From DATBVX01 sp963724625 (GTDB taxonomy: Bacteria; Pseudomonadota; Gammaproteobacteria; Steroidobacterales; Steroidobacteraceae): a stretch of DNA of 64,000 bases. Where the stretch lies: NCBI GenBank assembly GCA_963724625.1, contig CAVRVO010000029.1, forward strand, positions 62,001 through 126,000. The letters are read 5' to 3'. The notes below the pieces were generated by a model. It did not search any database. It worked only from the letters and a program-made list of their open reading frames with translations, and was not told the DNA's origin. Below are positions 28,274 through 37,840 of the stretch, one piece after another. Both the position numbers and the translations under genes were made by a program. The stretch's first letter is position 1; every line of letters starts with the position of its first letter.

Positions 28274-29253
28274 AGCTCGCAACCTTGCCCAATGGCATGC
28301 CAGACGGTCGCTTGGTCGTCGTCTCCCGCGACCTGTCGCGCGCGGTGTCCGCAGCGAATATCGCACCGACACTCCAGCAAGCGCTCGATCAATGGAGCGT
28401 ATCCCTCCCGCGCCTCGAGAAGTTGTACGGCGAATTGTGTGCCGGGCGCGCACCTGGCGCTGTGGCCTTCAATGCAGGTGCCGCACTCGCGCCGTTGCCG
28501 CGTGCCTGGCAATGGTTGGACGGCTCGGCCTTCCAGTCGCATGGCGACCTGATGGCCAAAGTATTCAAGATCACCAACCCTCAATCCGAACGCCCGCTGA
28601 TGTACCAGGGTTTGTCCGACCGGCTTCTGGCGCCACGCGAGGACGTGCCACTGCCGAGCGAAGCCGACGGCATCGACTTCGAGGGGGAGTTTGGCGTGAT
28701 CACCGACCAGGTGCCGATGGGGAGCTCAGCCACTGCCGCCGCTGCACACATCCAGCTCATCGTGCAGGTCAACGATTGGTCGCTCCGCACGCTGGCCCCC
28801 ATCGAGATGAAAACAGGATTCGGCTGGATCCAGGCCAAGCCGGCCTGCAGCATGGCGCCTGTCGCGGTCACGCCTGATGAACTGGGACACGCCTGGAAGG
28901 ACGGACGTGTGGCGCTGCCACTCAAGGTCTGGTGGAACGGTCGTCAGTTCGGCGCTGCTAACGGCTACGCGATGGCGTTCAGTTTTCCGCAACTGGTAGC
29001 ACACGCAGCGCGTACGCGTCGGCTGTCCGCGGGGACCATCATCGGATCCGGCACCGTTTCGAACGAGAACTACCGCGAGGTGGGCTCGAGCTGCATCGCC
29101 GAGCGTCGCGGCATTGAAACAGTGGACCTCGGCGAGGCACGGACTCCTTACATGCGGTTTGGTGACACGGTGCGCATGGAGGCACAGCTTGCCGATGGCT
29201 CACCGCTCTTTGGCGCCATCGAGCAGCGCGTGGTCCAGGCGCCGGCTGCCTAG
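28270..29253 (+). CDS. fumarylacetoacetate hydrolase-family protein (second copy)
   Basis: A 327-residue FAH-superfamily protein starting at GTG 28270, which overlaps the cupin stop. The N-terminal segment MKLATLPNGMPDGRLVVVSR resembles fumarylacetoacetase-like and ureidoglycolate-lyase-like members. The metal ligands are in IDFEGEFGVITDQVPMG and VQVNDWSLRTLAP, and the C-terminus has IIGSGTVSNENY. It differs from the other FAH gene in the operon (26753), so two successive C-C hydrolysis steps or two substrates are likely. Confidence 0.86.
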   Translation: MKLATLPNGMPDGRLVVVSRDLSRAVSAANIAPTLQQALDQWSVSLPRLEKLYGELCAGRAPGAVAFNAGAALAPLPRAWQWLDGSAFQSHGDLMAKVFKITNPQSERPLMYQGLSDRLLAPREDVPLPSEADGIDFEGEFGVITDQVPMGSSATAAAAHIQLIVQVNDWSLRTLAPIEMKTGFGWIQAKPACSMAPVAVTPDELGHAWKDGRVALPLKVWWNGRQFGAANGYAMAFSFPQLVAHAARTRRLSAGTIIGSGTVSNENYREVGSSCIAERRGIETVDLGEARTPYMRFGDTVRMEAQLADGSPLFGAIEQRVVQAPAA

Positions 29254-29308
29254 GTCAGCGGACTGCCGCCCACCACGCACCGCAACGACTCGCTTTCCCA
29301 TTCAGACT

Positions 29309-30262
29309 ATGAAGGTCATCGTCACCGGCGCCGATGGATTCATTGGCCGCGCGCTGGTGGCGCGCCTGTTGTCTGGTGCAGGCGAGGTGCCGCTGCCTCT
29401 ACCGATCACACGTTTGATGTTGCTCGATCGGTGTTTCGCCGCGCGTGCGTCCGATCCCCGTGTGCATCAGATCTCTGGGGATTTCGGCGATGACCATGTG
29501 CTCGAACAAGCGCTGGCAAGCGGCGCAGACCTCGTATTCCATCTCGCCAGCATCCCCGGCGGCGCGGCGGCGCGCGATTTCGCACTTGGCTTGCGCGTGA
29601 ATCTGCAGGCGACGATCAATCTGCTCGAAGCGTTGCGACTCCGGATGAGCCGTCCAATCCTGGTATTCGCAAGCTCCATTGCCGTATACGGTGTACCGCT
29701 CCCGCCGCTCATCGACGAGGATACGCTGCCCGAGCCGAGCCTGAGCTACGGAGCACAGAAGCTGATCGGCGAGATCCTGGTCCGTGACTATAGCGAACGA
29801 CAGTTCATCGATGGGCGGGCGCTGCGACTGCCCGGGATCGTCTCAAGACCACCGCAAGCCTCGGGACTGCTGTCTCAGTTCCTGAGCAATCTGATCCGCG
29901 AACTGTCTGCGGGCCGGAGTTTCATGTGTCCGGTGTCATCGGGCGGAAGGAGTTGGTGGATGTCGCGGCCCTGTGTCGTCGACAACCTGCTGCATGCCGC
30001 CGCTCTGCCGGCTGAGAGCGCCGCACAACGCCGGGTTTGGCTGCTGCCCGTGCTGCATGCGTCGATGGAGGAGATCGTTGGCGCGATCGGGCGCGTGCGC
30101 GGCGAGGACGTGCGGCAGCGAGTGAGATACGAGCCTGATCGCGCGCTCGAGGCACAGTTCGCGAGCTATCCCCCGCTCAACAGCCCCAAGGCGCTGGCCG
30201 CAGGTTTTCGACCCGACGGCTCGCTCGAAGCCCTCGTGCGCCGTTCGCTGGAAAAGTTCTGA
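29309..30262 (+). CDS. NAD-dependent epimerase/dehydrogenase (DenD-like SDR)
   Basis: Extended short-chain dehydrogenase of 317 residues. The N-terminal nucleotide motif is MKVIVTGADGFIGRALVARL. The active-site Ser is in LVFASSIAVYGVP and the Tyr-x3-Lys is in SYGAQKLIGEILV. The C-terminal pattern resembles D-erythronate dehydrogenase DenD-type proteins. The start at 29309 is the first Met with a complete Rossmann motif. It is the last gene of the forward operon, 55 nt after the second FAH gene, and converges on the GST gene. Confidence 0.85.
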   Translation: MKVIVTGADGFIGRALVARLLSGAGEVPLPLPITRLMLLDRCFAARASDPRVHQISGDFGDDHVLEQALASGADLVFHLASIPGGAAARDFALGLRVNLQATINLLEALRLRMSRPILVFASSIAVYGVPLPPLIDEDTLPEPSLSYGAQKLIGEILVRDYSERQFIDGRALRLPGIVSRPPQASGLLSQFLSNLIRELSAGRSFMCPVSSGGRSWWMSRPCVVDNLLHAAALPAESAAQRRVWLLPVLHASMEEIVGAIGRVRGEDVRQRVRYEPDRALEAQFASYPPLNSPKALAAGFRPDGSLEALVRRSLEKF

Positions 30263-30274
30263 ACACCGCAGGGA

Positions 30275-30955
30275 TCAGGCTCGTGAGGGTGGCGGACGGA
30301 ACGCAAGTCCCTCGCGTTCGAGTTGCGCCTCCGCCTCGCGTTCCAGCGTCAGGTACCGCTGCACGCTCGAACGCTGTTCCATGCGGCGCGCGTGATCAGC
30401 GTAACCCGGAAATGCTGTCCCGTCGAAGCCGGCACCGGTGACTCTGAACCAGACCCAGTAGATGTAGGCGTCGAGCGCCGACCAGTTACCGAGCAACCAG
30501 TGCTGCCCGCGCAGTCGGGCTTCAATGAGCTGGAAGTTGCGCGTCATGTCGGCTGCGGCGATATCCCACACTCGCTTGCGCCCTTCCTCGACATCGCAGA
30601 AGAACTGCGGGAAGCGTAACCGTGTCACGAGAGGATGGAGTCCCGAGGCGCACCATGCGAGGTCGCTCAGGATGCGTGCGTCCGTCAGCGGCTCACCCGT
30701 GAATGGCAGAAGCCTTGCCTCCGGAAAGCGGCGTGCGAGAAAGGTGAGGATCGCCACGTTCTCGGTGAGCGGCTCCCCATCCACCAGCAGCAAGGGGACC
30801 TTGCCTTTGGGATTCTGGGCGAGATACTCCGGCGAGCGATGCTGGCCGGCCATGAATCGAATGAGGCGCGGCTCGAACTCGATACTTCCTTCGAACAGGC
30901 TGATGATCGGCACACGTGCGCAGGTACCCGGAGCAAAGTAGAGTGCAAGTGCCAT
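30275..30955 (-). CDS. glutathione S-transferase-like protein
   Basis: A 226-residue GST. The thioredoxin-like N-domain begins MALALYFAPGTCARVPIISL and contains the cis-Pro glutathione-binding stretch NPKGKVPLLLVDGEPLTENV; an all-helical C-domain follows. GAGGGG precedes the ATG at 30955. It is the third gene of the TonB receptor, MetE-like, GST operon. In aromatic pathways such proteins can isomerise maleyl-type compounds or open ether bonds; nothing here distinguishes these. Confidence 0.88.
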   Translation of the reverse strand: MALALYFAPGTCARVPIISLFEGSIEFEPRLIRFMAGQHRSPEYLAQNPKGKVPLLLVDGEPLTENVAILTFLARRFPEARLLPFTGEPLTDARILSDLAWCASGLHPLVTRLRFPQFFCDVEEGRKRVWDIAAADMTRNFQLIEARLRGQHWLLGNWSALDAYIYWVWFRVTGAGFDGTAFPGYADHARRMEQRSSVQRYLTLEREAEAQLEREGLAFRPPPSRA

Positions 30956-30992
30956 CGCTCGTGACCCCTCGTTCGTTATCGACTCCGCCCGA

Positions 30993-32150
30993 TCAGTGGT
31001 AGCGAAGTGCGACCGTCGCGCGACGAGCGCCTTCGACGAGCGACTGCAACTTGGCCCATGCGATCTCGTGATGGATGCGCCCGCCAAAACCGCAATCCGT
31101 ACCGGCAATGACGTTTTCCTTCCCGACGATGCGCGCGAAACGCTGAATGCGCCCGGCAACCAGGTCGGGATGCTCGACGAGGTTGGTCGCATGACTCACG
31201 ACGCCGGGGATGAGGATGCGCCCCTCAGGCAGCCTGGCCGTCTCCCACACCTGGTACTCGTGCTCGTGGCGTACATTGGCGGCTTCGAACAGATACGCAC
31301 CGGCTTTTACGGCGAGGATCACCTCGAGCAGGTCTGCAAGCGTGATGTCGTTCGCGTGCGGACCGTGCCAGCTGCCCCAGCAGATGTGGTAGCGAATGCG
31401 ATCTTCGGGGATGCGTTCGAGCGCATGATTCAGTGCTTCGACGCGCAGTAAGCAGCGCTTGCGGTATGACGCGAGGCCCATCGCGATGCCGATGCGATCC
31501 CACAGCGCCGCGGTCCAGGCATCGTCTACCTGTACGAGGAAACCTGCGCTAGCGATGGTTTCGTATTCGACTCGCAGCGCATCGGCCAGGGCATACACGA
31601 ACTCTTTGTCGCTCTTGTAGTAATCGTTTTCACGATAGGGCTCGATACTTGCCGGCGCGGTGACCGGAAGAAACGATTCGGTGACTGAAACCCCGCCGAG
31701 TGCTGCGCGCAGATTATCGACATCCCGCTGAATGAAGCGCTGGCCGATATAGGACACGGGCGCCACGCACACACTGACGGTCGGGCGGCTGGAAGGACTC
31801 GCCGATTGGTAACCAGAAGAATAGAACAGAGTGCCCATCCGTGTGGCTTCGGTGTAGTAACCGGGAAAATCTGCGCGATCCTTGCCCTGCAGGAGTGCAG
31901 GCTTGCGGTCGGGGCTCGCCGCGCGTTGTTCAAAACCGCCGAGCCGTTCGTCGAGATAGGCGAGCCAGTGCCGCTTGCCCAGTTCGCCATCATTCACAAC
32001 GTCGATTCCGACTTCCACCTGGCGGCGCACGATCGCATCGACCTCGCGCCGCAATCGCGCTTCGTAATCCGCTGCCAGCGGGTCGAGACCTTCCGGAATC
32101 GGAAGGCTCCCGACATGCGTAGTCAGGATGCGCTCGGTACTGCGCTTCAT
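30993..32150 (-). CDS. cobalamin-independent methionine synthase-like (MetE C-domain) protein
   Basis: A 385-residue stand-alone protein matching the MetE C-terminal barrel. Start ILTTHVGSLPIPEGLDPLAA and VGIDVVNDGELGKRHWLAYL are typical. Zinc-ligand candidates are His and Cys in RIRYHICWGSWHGPHAND, Glu in AYLFEAANVRHEHE and Cys in VIAGTDCGFGGRIHHE. The folate-binding N-half of true MetE is absent, so the methyl donor differs. The second gene of the receptor operon, 13 nt after the TonB receptor stop. Methyl transfer in O-demethylation of a methoxylated substrate is an inference from the context. Confidence 0.85.
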   Translation of the reverse strand: MKRSTERILTTHVGSLPIPEGLDPLAADYEARLRREVDAIVRRQVEVGIDVVNDGELGKRHWLAYLDERLGGFEQRAASPDRKPALLQGKDRADFPGYYTEATRMGTLFYSSGYQSASPSSRPTVSVCVAPVSYIGQRFIQRDVDNLRAALGGVSVTESFLPVTAPASIEPYRENDYYKSDKEFVYALADALRVEYETIASAGFLVQVDDAWTAALWDRIGIAMGLASYRKRCLLRVEALNHALERIPEDRIRYHICWGSWHGPHANDITLADLLEVILAVKAGAYLFEAANVRHEHEYQVWETARLPEGRILIPGVVSHATNLVEHPDLVAGRIQRFARIVGKENVIAGTDCGFGGRIHHEIAWAKLQSLVEGARRATVALRYH

Positions 32151-32163
32151 CCGCGCTGCAAGC

Positions 32164-34458
32164 CTAGAAATTCACGGCGAACCGAATACCGTAGGTTTGC
32201 GGCGGGCGGAGCGTCGCGGCAGTCAACGTAGCACCGGCGAGCGGGTTCGGGAACGTTGACTGCATGACGTCCTCGTCCTCGATGTTCTCAATGTAGGCCG
32301 AGACGCTCCAGTGACTGGGCGAGTCGTAAGCGATGGAGGCACCGCTCATCCAGTACGCGTCCTGGACTTCGAGATCCAGAAACTCGAGGCCCGTCAAAGT
32401 ATCCGACTGGTAGTGCGTGTGCGCATCGAATACGAAGCGGCCACCATTGCCGAGCGGCAGCTTCTGCTGGATACCAAGATTAAATGTCCATTCGGGCGAC
32501 TGCGGAGGAGTCTTGCCACTGCAATCGACGATGAACGGCGTCGGCGGCGGGGCACCGACAAAGGGGCAGGACGTGCCCGGTGGCGGCCCGAAGTTCGGCA
32601 GGTTGTAGACGAACTCGTCGTACTCCGCATCGAGATACTGCACGTCGGCTGCCAGCAGCGTGTTGGTCGTCGCCAGGAACTGCAGCTCCAGCTCGATGCC
32701 TTTCATCGTTGCCTTGCCCACGTTCTCCGTCGGGAAGATCACCGTGCCGGTGCTGTCGCGGCCGAGGTGTGAGATCTGCTGATCTTTGTACTTCCAATAG
32801 AACGCTTCGCCGTTGAGCTGCAGGCGATCGTCGAGGAAGCGATTCTTGGAGCCGAGCGTGTAGGCCGTGATCTTCTCGGGGTCGTACGTCGGGTCATCAT
32901 GCGAAAAGAAAAATCCGCCGGCCTTGAATCCGGTCTCCACCGAAGCGTAGAGCAGAGATTGCGGAGCTACGTCCCATTCGGCGGCGGCCCGCCAAGTCGT
33001 CTCCGACCAGGTTTTGCTCGTGTCGAGCACGATCGGCGCTCCCGGTATCGTCACCTGCCCTACGCCGCCAAAGCAGAACTGTGGCCCCGCCGGTGGCGGA
33101 ATGAAGACGCCCGGGCACAGCACCTGCGCCGCATTGAGCACGCCCTCGAAGTCCTTGTCGTCGTGCGTGTAGCGCACGCCGCCCGTCAAGCGAAAGGCAT
33201 CGCTGAGTTTGAAAGTGATCCGGCCGAATCCGGCGTAGCTCTTGGTCGTAGGGTTGTAGTCCTGCGCCGAGGCGTTGTACTGCTGATCGTAGGTCGGCGT
33301 GGAATCGATGTCCTCGTCCAGGTAGTACGCACCGAGCAGATAGTTCACCGTACGATCGGTGTTCGATGCGAATCGCACCTCGAGCGAACTCTGCTTGTCG
33401 GTTTCTTCCTGATCGATCAGGAAGCTAGGTGCAACGCTGAAGTAGTCGATTTCACCGTGACGATATGCGGGAATGACCGTGAGTGTGCCCGCATCGGTCT
33501 TCCAGTCAAGTGTAACGCTTGCGCCCCAGTAGGTGTTGTCCTGCGTCAGCTTGACGGGCGTGGGAACGAACAGAGCCTTCTGCAGCAGCGGTCCGTAGAA
33601 ATCTCCGGCCGTGAAGATGAGCGTCTGCGAATAGATGGCGTTGATCGGGTCCGACGCCGCGCCGGCGCGTGCTCCCGCCGCCGTGAAGCCACCGGCAGGA
33701 TCAAGGATCGTCGCGCCGACTCCCTTGCCTCCCATGTGGTAGTAGTCGGTGCTCGCCAGCAGTGAGAATGCGTCGTTCGGCGTGAAATTCACTTGCAGGC
33801 GGCCAGCCTGCGACTTTTCGTCGTCCGTGCCATCCGAGAAATACCCATCGTGCTCGACAATTTGCGCAGCGGCGCGCGCCGCCACGGTGTCCCCAAGTGG
33901 TAAGTTCACTGCACCCTCGAATCTCACCAGCCCCTCGTTGCCCACGTCGAGCGTGGCATCGCCGCCCAATTCCTGCGTCGGCTTGCGCGTGATGAGGTTG
34001 AGCGCTCCGCCCGTGGCATTGCGACCGTACAGAGTGCCTTGTGGCCCTTTGAGGATCTCCACTCGATCCAGATCGTAGAAATGTCCGCCGACACCCGACG
34101 GGCGCGCGAGCACTACATCATCAAGATTCACCGCGATCGCCGCATCGGAGAGAGCGTTGCCATTGAAGTTGCCGACGCCGCGAAGATAGAGAAGCGGATA
34201 AGGGCCGGCTGCAGCCGAAACCTGCAACGATGGTACCAGGGCGGAGAGGTCCTGCACGCGAGTCACGCCCGCATCGCTCACGGCGTCACCCGACAACGCG
34301 CTCACCGGCAGTGCGGCGCGCTGCAGGCTCTCCTCCACTCGCTGCGCAGTAACCACAACTTCTTCCAGGCTTGCGGATGCGGTCTCCTGCGCGTGGACTC
34401 GTGGTTCAAGCGCCACACTCGTGATCACGACCAGGACCGGTACGAGAGAAGTTCGCAT
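32164..34458 (-). CDS. TonB-dependent outer membrane receptor
   Basis: Intact 764-residue receptor. Signal peptide (LVPVLVVITSVALEPRVHA), TonB-box region SLEEVVVTAQRVEESLQR, plug domain (VEILKGPQGTLYGRNATGGA) and a long beta-barrel ending in the aromatic TYGIRFAVNF. AGGGG lies six bases before the ATG. It leads the operon that continues with the MetE-like and GST genes, so it probably imports the substrate or a related aromatic. A conserved regulatory box lies 63 nt upstream of the start codon. Confidence 0.93.
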   Translation of the reverse strand: MRTSLVPVLVVITSVALEPRVHAQETASASLEEVVVTAQRVEESLQRAALPVSALSGDAVSDAGVTRVQDLSALVPSLQVSAAAGPYPLLYLRGVGNFNGNALSDAAIAVNLDDVVLARPSGVGGHFYDLDRVEILKGPQGTLYGRNATGGALNLITRKPTQELGGDATLDVGNEGLVRFEGAVNLPLGDTVAARAAAQIVEHDGYFSDGTDDEKSQAGRLQVNFTPNDAFSLLASTDYYHMGGKGVGATILDPAGGFTAAGARAGAASDPINAIYSQTLIFTAGDFYGPLLQKALFVPTPVKLTQDNTYWGASVTLDWKTDAGTLTVIPAYRHGEIDYFSVAPSFLIDQEETDKQSSLEVRFASNTDRTVNYLLGAYYLDEDIDSTPTYDQQYNASAQDYNPTTKSYAGFGRITFKLSDAFRLTGGVRYTHDDKDFEGVLNAAQVLCPGVFIPPPAGPQFCFGGVGQVTIPGAPIVLDTSKTWSETTWRAAAEWDVAPQSLLYASVETGFKAGGFFFSHDDPTYDPEKITAYTLGSKNRFLDDRLQLNGEAFYWKYKDQQISHLGRDSTGTVIFPTENVGKATMKGIELELQFLATTNTLLAADVQYLDAEYDEFVYNLPNFGPPPGTSCPFVGAPPPTPFIVDCSGKTPPQSPEWTFNLGIQQKLPLGNGGRFVFDAHTHYQSDTLTGLEFLDLEVQDAYWMSGASIAYDSPSHWSVSAYIENIEDEDVMQSTFPNPLAGATLTAATLRPPQTYGIRFAVNF

Positions 34459-34520
34459 GGCATTCCCCTGTGCATGCAGAGCAAGGCTCGAGCCAGCCTA
34501 ACCAGCAGCGGGAAGCGCCG

Positions 34521-34543
34521 GAAATGAATTGGCTAAATCCGCG
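34521..34543 (-). promoter_or_regulatory. conserved operator/promoter box upstream of TonB operon (copy 1)
   Basis: A 23-bp element, 19 positions identical to the element at 37841. On the minus strand its core is GATTT-AGC-CAATT, an imperfect inverted repeat of LysR type. Its near edge is exactly 63 nt from the receptor start codon, as in copy 2. A further matching block (TAG-CT-GC) occurs at the same offset between box and gene in both copies, as expected for a shared -10 region. The adjacent LysR gene is the obvious candidate regulator. Confidence 0.6.
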
Positions 34544-34599
34544 CGATTCGAGAAAGCGATCGATCTCTTGTGGCCCTCCCGCGACGGCGTGAAGGATGG

Positions 34600-35670
34600 C
34601 TAAGCGGAAGCGATCTCGCGGTGCAGGCGCAGCAGTTCCGGAATGCGAGCGGGTGGTCGGCGGCCGAGACCGCATTCACAGGCGATACCAAAGCCGGGAA
34701 GGATTCGGCTCGCGGACGCTAGCTTGCGACACACAGCATCGACGCCATCGTCCAGGTGCACGAGACCGAGAAAGATCTCAGTGGCAACGGGTTTCCTCAA
34801 CCTGGCGAGTGGCGCGAAGTAAGCTTCGTCGTCCCGGTCGATCGGTACAGGAAGGTGAATCCACTCGATCGACCGATGAATCTGTCCGATCAGGCGGTTG
34901 GCAAGATCAGTCACGACACTCGTGTCCTTCGGCTGGATGATGTGCGAACCATCCGGGTCGCCGTAGCAGAAGTGAACGCCCACTTCGATGCCGCGTGGGA
35001 CGGCATCGACCAGGCCGGCTACGGTCGACATCATTTCCTCCCGCTTGAGCTGGCAGCCCAGCTGATGGACATCGGGACCGAAGCGTTTCAACCACTCGGT
35101 CGACTCTGAGATCTCCGTTTCGGCCGCCAGGTCCCATTGAATGGCCAGATCTCGGTGAGGAATCGCCTCGCAAATCTCTTCCAGCTCACGCTTCATGGCC
35201 TCCTCATAGACCGGCAACACGTCGTAGTAGTGCTTCGGGTGCAGGAAAGCGAAAACCACAACGGTCGGCGTCGGCAGGCTCACCTGGAATCGGGTGCCAG
35301 ATGCAACGCGGCCCGCGTCGCGGTGACGAAGGAACGCTGCGTACGAGGAGCGCGCCATCTCGGCATAGCCGAGGGGGTTGAAGCGTAAGGTCGCAGGATC
35401 CCGGCCCGACTTCACGCCGAAGAGAGGAAAACTCTGTGGGACTGGGCCACCGAACACCGGGGTTTCCTGGATGAGCTCGAGCCCCTGCACCGACTTCAGC
35501 CGCTGGCCCTGGTAGCCGATCCACTTGAGTCGCTCACCCGTCTCGCCATCAGGAATGCGCTTGACCAGAGGCCCAAGAATCGAGCCCACCACCTCAAACA
35601 CCGCATCCGCCGAACCCAGCGGAATGCTTCCTACGAGATGAACCGTGCGCGACGGGGAAGTACTCGTCAT
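34600..35670 (-). CDS. MetE/UroD-like TIM-barrel protein
   Basis: A 356-residue cytoplasmic barrel starting with the pattern VHLVGSIPLGSADAVFE and KRIPDGETGERLKWIGYQGQ. Zinc-site candidates are His and Cys in VGVHFCYGDPDG and Cys in FGIACECGLGRRP. It is clearly paralogous to the protein at 39055-40086 (shared GTRFQVSLPTP, DLAIQWD, HFCYGD/HLCYGD and C-terminal ECG segments) and more distantly related to the MetE-like protein at 30993. No biochemical function is established for this subgroup, to my knowledge. It diverges from the LysR gene. Confidence 0.72.
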   Translation of the reverse strand: MTSTSPSRTVHLVGSIPLGSADAVFEVVGSILGPLVKRIPDGETGERLKWIGYQGQRLKSVQGLELIQETPVFGGPVPQSFPLFGVKSGRDPATLRFNPLGYAEMARSSYAAFLRHRDAGRVASGTRFQVSLPTPTVVVFAFLHPKHYYDVLPVYEEAMKRELEEICEAIPHRDLAIQWDLAAETEISESTEWLKRFGPDVHQLGCQLKREEMMSTVAGLVDAVPRGIEVGVHFCYGDPDGSHIIQPKDTSVVTDLANRLIGQIHRSIEWIHLPVPIDRDDEAYFAPLARLRKPVATEIFLGLVHLDDGVDAVCRKLASASRILPGFGIACECGLGRRPPARIPELLRLHREIASA

Positions 35671-35841
35671 TGGACTGGCCTCTGCGACCTCGAAGCGCGC
35701 GGATCATCCCATCGCCGGCGCACCGCGGGAAACGAATCGGGTCGATGGTCGTGATTCACCGCGTTGATCGCTGGCTGAGGTAGCATGGAGCCTCAAACAT
35801 CCCGGAAGGCTCCGGCGCGCCGGATGGGTGGCAGCGTTGCG

Positions 35842-36753
35842 ATGGCAGTACGCTACAAACATCTCGATCTCAATCTCCTCGTGGTGCTCGATGCGCTTCT
35901 CGTCGAGAAGAGCCCGACCCGGGCGGGCGAGAAGGTTTTCCTCAGCCAGTCGGCCGTAAGCAGTGCACTGGCGCGGCTCCGGGCGCATTTCAACGATGAG
36001 CTGCTGGTGCAGGTGGGCCGTCGCATGGAGTTGACCCCTCTGGGGCAGAGCCTTGCCGCTCCGGTGCGGGAAACGCTGCTCAAGATCCAGTCAACCTTCG
36101 AAACACAGCCGGAATTCGACGCGCGGACCTCACGCAACCACTTTCAGATCGTCGCTTCCGACTACATCGTCAGCGTGCTCATGGGCGAAGTCATACGCCG
36201 CGCGAGTATCGAGGCGCCAAAGGTCAGCATCGAAATGGTGCAGCCCAACGAGCACCCGCGCGAAGCGCTGGACCACGGCAACGTCGACATGCTGATCTTC
36301 CCGGAATACCTCATGTCCCAGGAGCACCCGAAGCGTACGCTGTTTGAAGAATCGCAGAGCTGCGTGGTGTGGACGGGCAACACGCATGTGGGGGACACGC
36401 TCAGTCTCGAGCAATACCTGTCCCTCGGTCATGTCGTCTGCCGCATGGGGGCCACGCGCGTGCCCGCCTTTGAAGAATGGTTCGTCGAAAAGTACGGCCA
36501 CGTGCGCCGGATCGAGACCATGGTCAACAGCTTCACGGACATGCTGCGAGTGCTGGTCGGTACGCAGCGGATTGGCACGACACACACCCGGCTCGCCACT
36601 CTTTTTGCGCGCATCATGCAGCTGCGCGTGCTGACGCCGCCCTTTGAGTTTCCGCCACTCGTCCTAGCGCTGCAGTGGCACAACTACCGCGATGCCGATC
36701 CGGCTAGCCTCTGGATGCGCAAGCTGATCGCGGAAGTAGCCGCGTCGATCTGA
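35842..36753 (+). CDS. LysR-family transcription regulator (NodD-like)
   Basis: A regulator of about 303 residues. The N-terminal helix-turn-helix reads LDLNLLVVLDALLVEKSPTR and FLSQSAVSSALARLRAHFND, with the usual effector-binding C-half (KVSIEMVQPNEHPREALDHG). The NodD/NahR-like N-terminus is typical of LysR proteins controlling aromatic catabolism. The ATG at 35842 places HLDLNLL near the N-terminus; in-frame ATGs at 35785 and 35824 are alternatives. It is the only transcription factor in the 19-46 kb supercluster and lies between the two conserved boxes. Confidence 0.9.
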   Translation: MAVRYKHLDLNLLVVLDALLVEKSPTRAGEKVFLSQSAVSSALARLRAHFNDELLVQVGRRMELTPLGQSLAAPVRETLLKIQSTFETQPEFDARTSRNHFQIVASDYIVSVLMGEVIRRASIEAPKVSIEMVQPNEHPREALDHGNVDMLIFPEYLMSQEHPKRTLFEESQSCVVWTGNTHVGDTLSLEQYLSLGHVVCRMGATRVPAFEEWFVEKYGHVRRIETMVNSFTDMLRVLVGTQRIGTTHTRLATLFARIMQLRVLTPPFEFPPLVLALQWHNYRDADPASLWMRKLIAEVAASI

Positions 36754-36788
36754 CTTCCCGCCGCTTACCGGGGCCGGCTGCCTCGGCT

Positions 36789-37778
36789 CTACGGTGAGCG
36801 CGGCTTGCGCGTCGGCGTGTATCCCTCGACGAAACCGACATCCCACTGCGCAGGTTCCATCATATAAGGAGCGAGGTTGTGCACGAAGCTGAAGAAGCCG
36901 AACATCGGATCCCAGGTCCTCGGCACCCAGTTGTCATCGAGTGCATCGGAATCGGCTCCGTACTCCGCCTGCCCGCCGGCCGGGCATGGCAGGTAACAGA
37001 ACAGAGATGAGGCGATACGGTGCCGCCCAAGTCCCCAGGTGGATTTCGGCCACCCCCGGCGTTCCATGTAGTTCGCGCCAACCATGATCTCGTCTACATC
37101 CTCGACGCCATAGTTCACGTGATCGAAACGCAGCTGGCCGTCCAAGCCTGGGAACGGCAGTGAAGCGTTGAGAAGGTAGATGTTGTGGTGATCGCGGCAG
37201 CCGTCGGCGCGCCCGAAGATGCCGAAGGTGCGCTGCACGTCACTCAGCCGGAAGTTCAGTCGATCGCGGTAGAACGCCCAGGACTTTTCGAAGTCCGGCA
37301 CGCGAAACACGACATGCTGGATCACCGTGGGACGTGCCTTGAGACGCCACTTCCGGTGCTGGTTCAGCCTGCGGATGCTTCCAGGAGAATTGCAGGGATC
37401 CGGTGCCGACACGACCGGTGTCTTGTGGAATACGCGCAGGGCGATGGCGAGACCGTCATCGTCCAGGCAGTGTGCGGTGCCGTCACTATCGCGCCGCACC
37501 TCGCGGTCGGTACCGAGGCTGCGGACGAGGCTTTCCAGGCTCGCTTCCGAATCTACGCCCCAGGCGGTTTCATGCACACCGGTACCGAGGATCCTCGAGC
37601 GCGGAATTGCGGGATCCGAAACGGCGCGCAGGATCACGTTCGACCCTTCGTCGAGCCGGAAATGAGCGTGGGTATCGCTCTTCTCGAGCAGCGGCAGCCC
37701 GAAATCCTCGAAATAACGGGTGCTGGTCGCAACGTCTTCGACCCCGTACAGAACTGTTTCGATGCCATTGATGGCCAT
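36789..37778 (-). CDS. VOC-superfamily protein, extradiol dioxygenase-like
   Basis: A 329-residue two-module vicinal-oxygen-chelate protein. Module 1 begins GIETVLYGVEDVATSTRYFE. Module 2 carries a candidate His-His-Glu iron triad: VIQHVVFRVPDFEKS, LRFDHVNYGVEDVDE and AGGQAEYGADSD. This fits type I extradiol ring-cleavage dioxygenases, although closely related lyases exist. GGAGG precedes the ATG. A paralogue lies at 44482. It diverges from the flavin hydroxylase at 37920 and has the conserved box 63 nt upstream. Confidence 0.82.
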   Translation of the reverse strand: MAINGIETVLYGVEDVATSTRYFEDFGLPLLEKSDTHAHFRLDEGSNVILRAVSDPAIPRSRILGTGVHETAWGVDSEASLESLVRSLGTDREVRRDSDGTAHCLDDDGLAIALRVFHKTPVVSAPDPCNSPGSIRRLNQHRKWRLKARPTVIQHVVFRVPDFEKSWAFYRDRLNFRLSDVQRTFGIFGRADGCRDHHNIYLLNASLPFPGLDGQLRFDHVNYGVEDVDEIMVGANYMERRGWPKSTWGLGRHRIASSLFCYLPCPAGGQAEYGADSDALDDNWVPRTWDPMFGFFSFVHNLAPYMMEPAQWDVGFVEGYTPTRKPRSP

Positions 37779-37840
37779 GGCGCTACGTCCTCCGGCTCGC
37801 GGATGCTGCAGGCAAGGCTAGTGCCGGGCCGGCGCGGGGT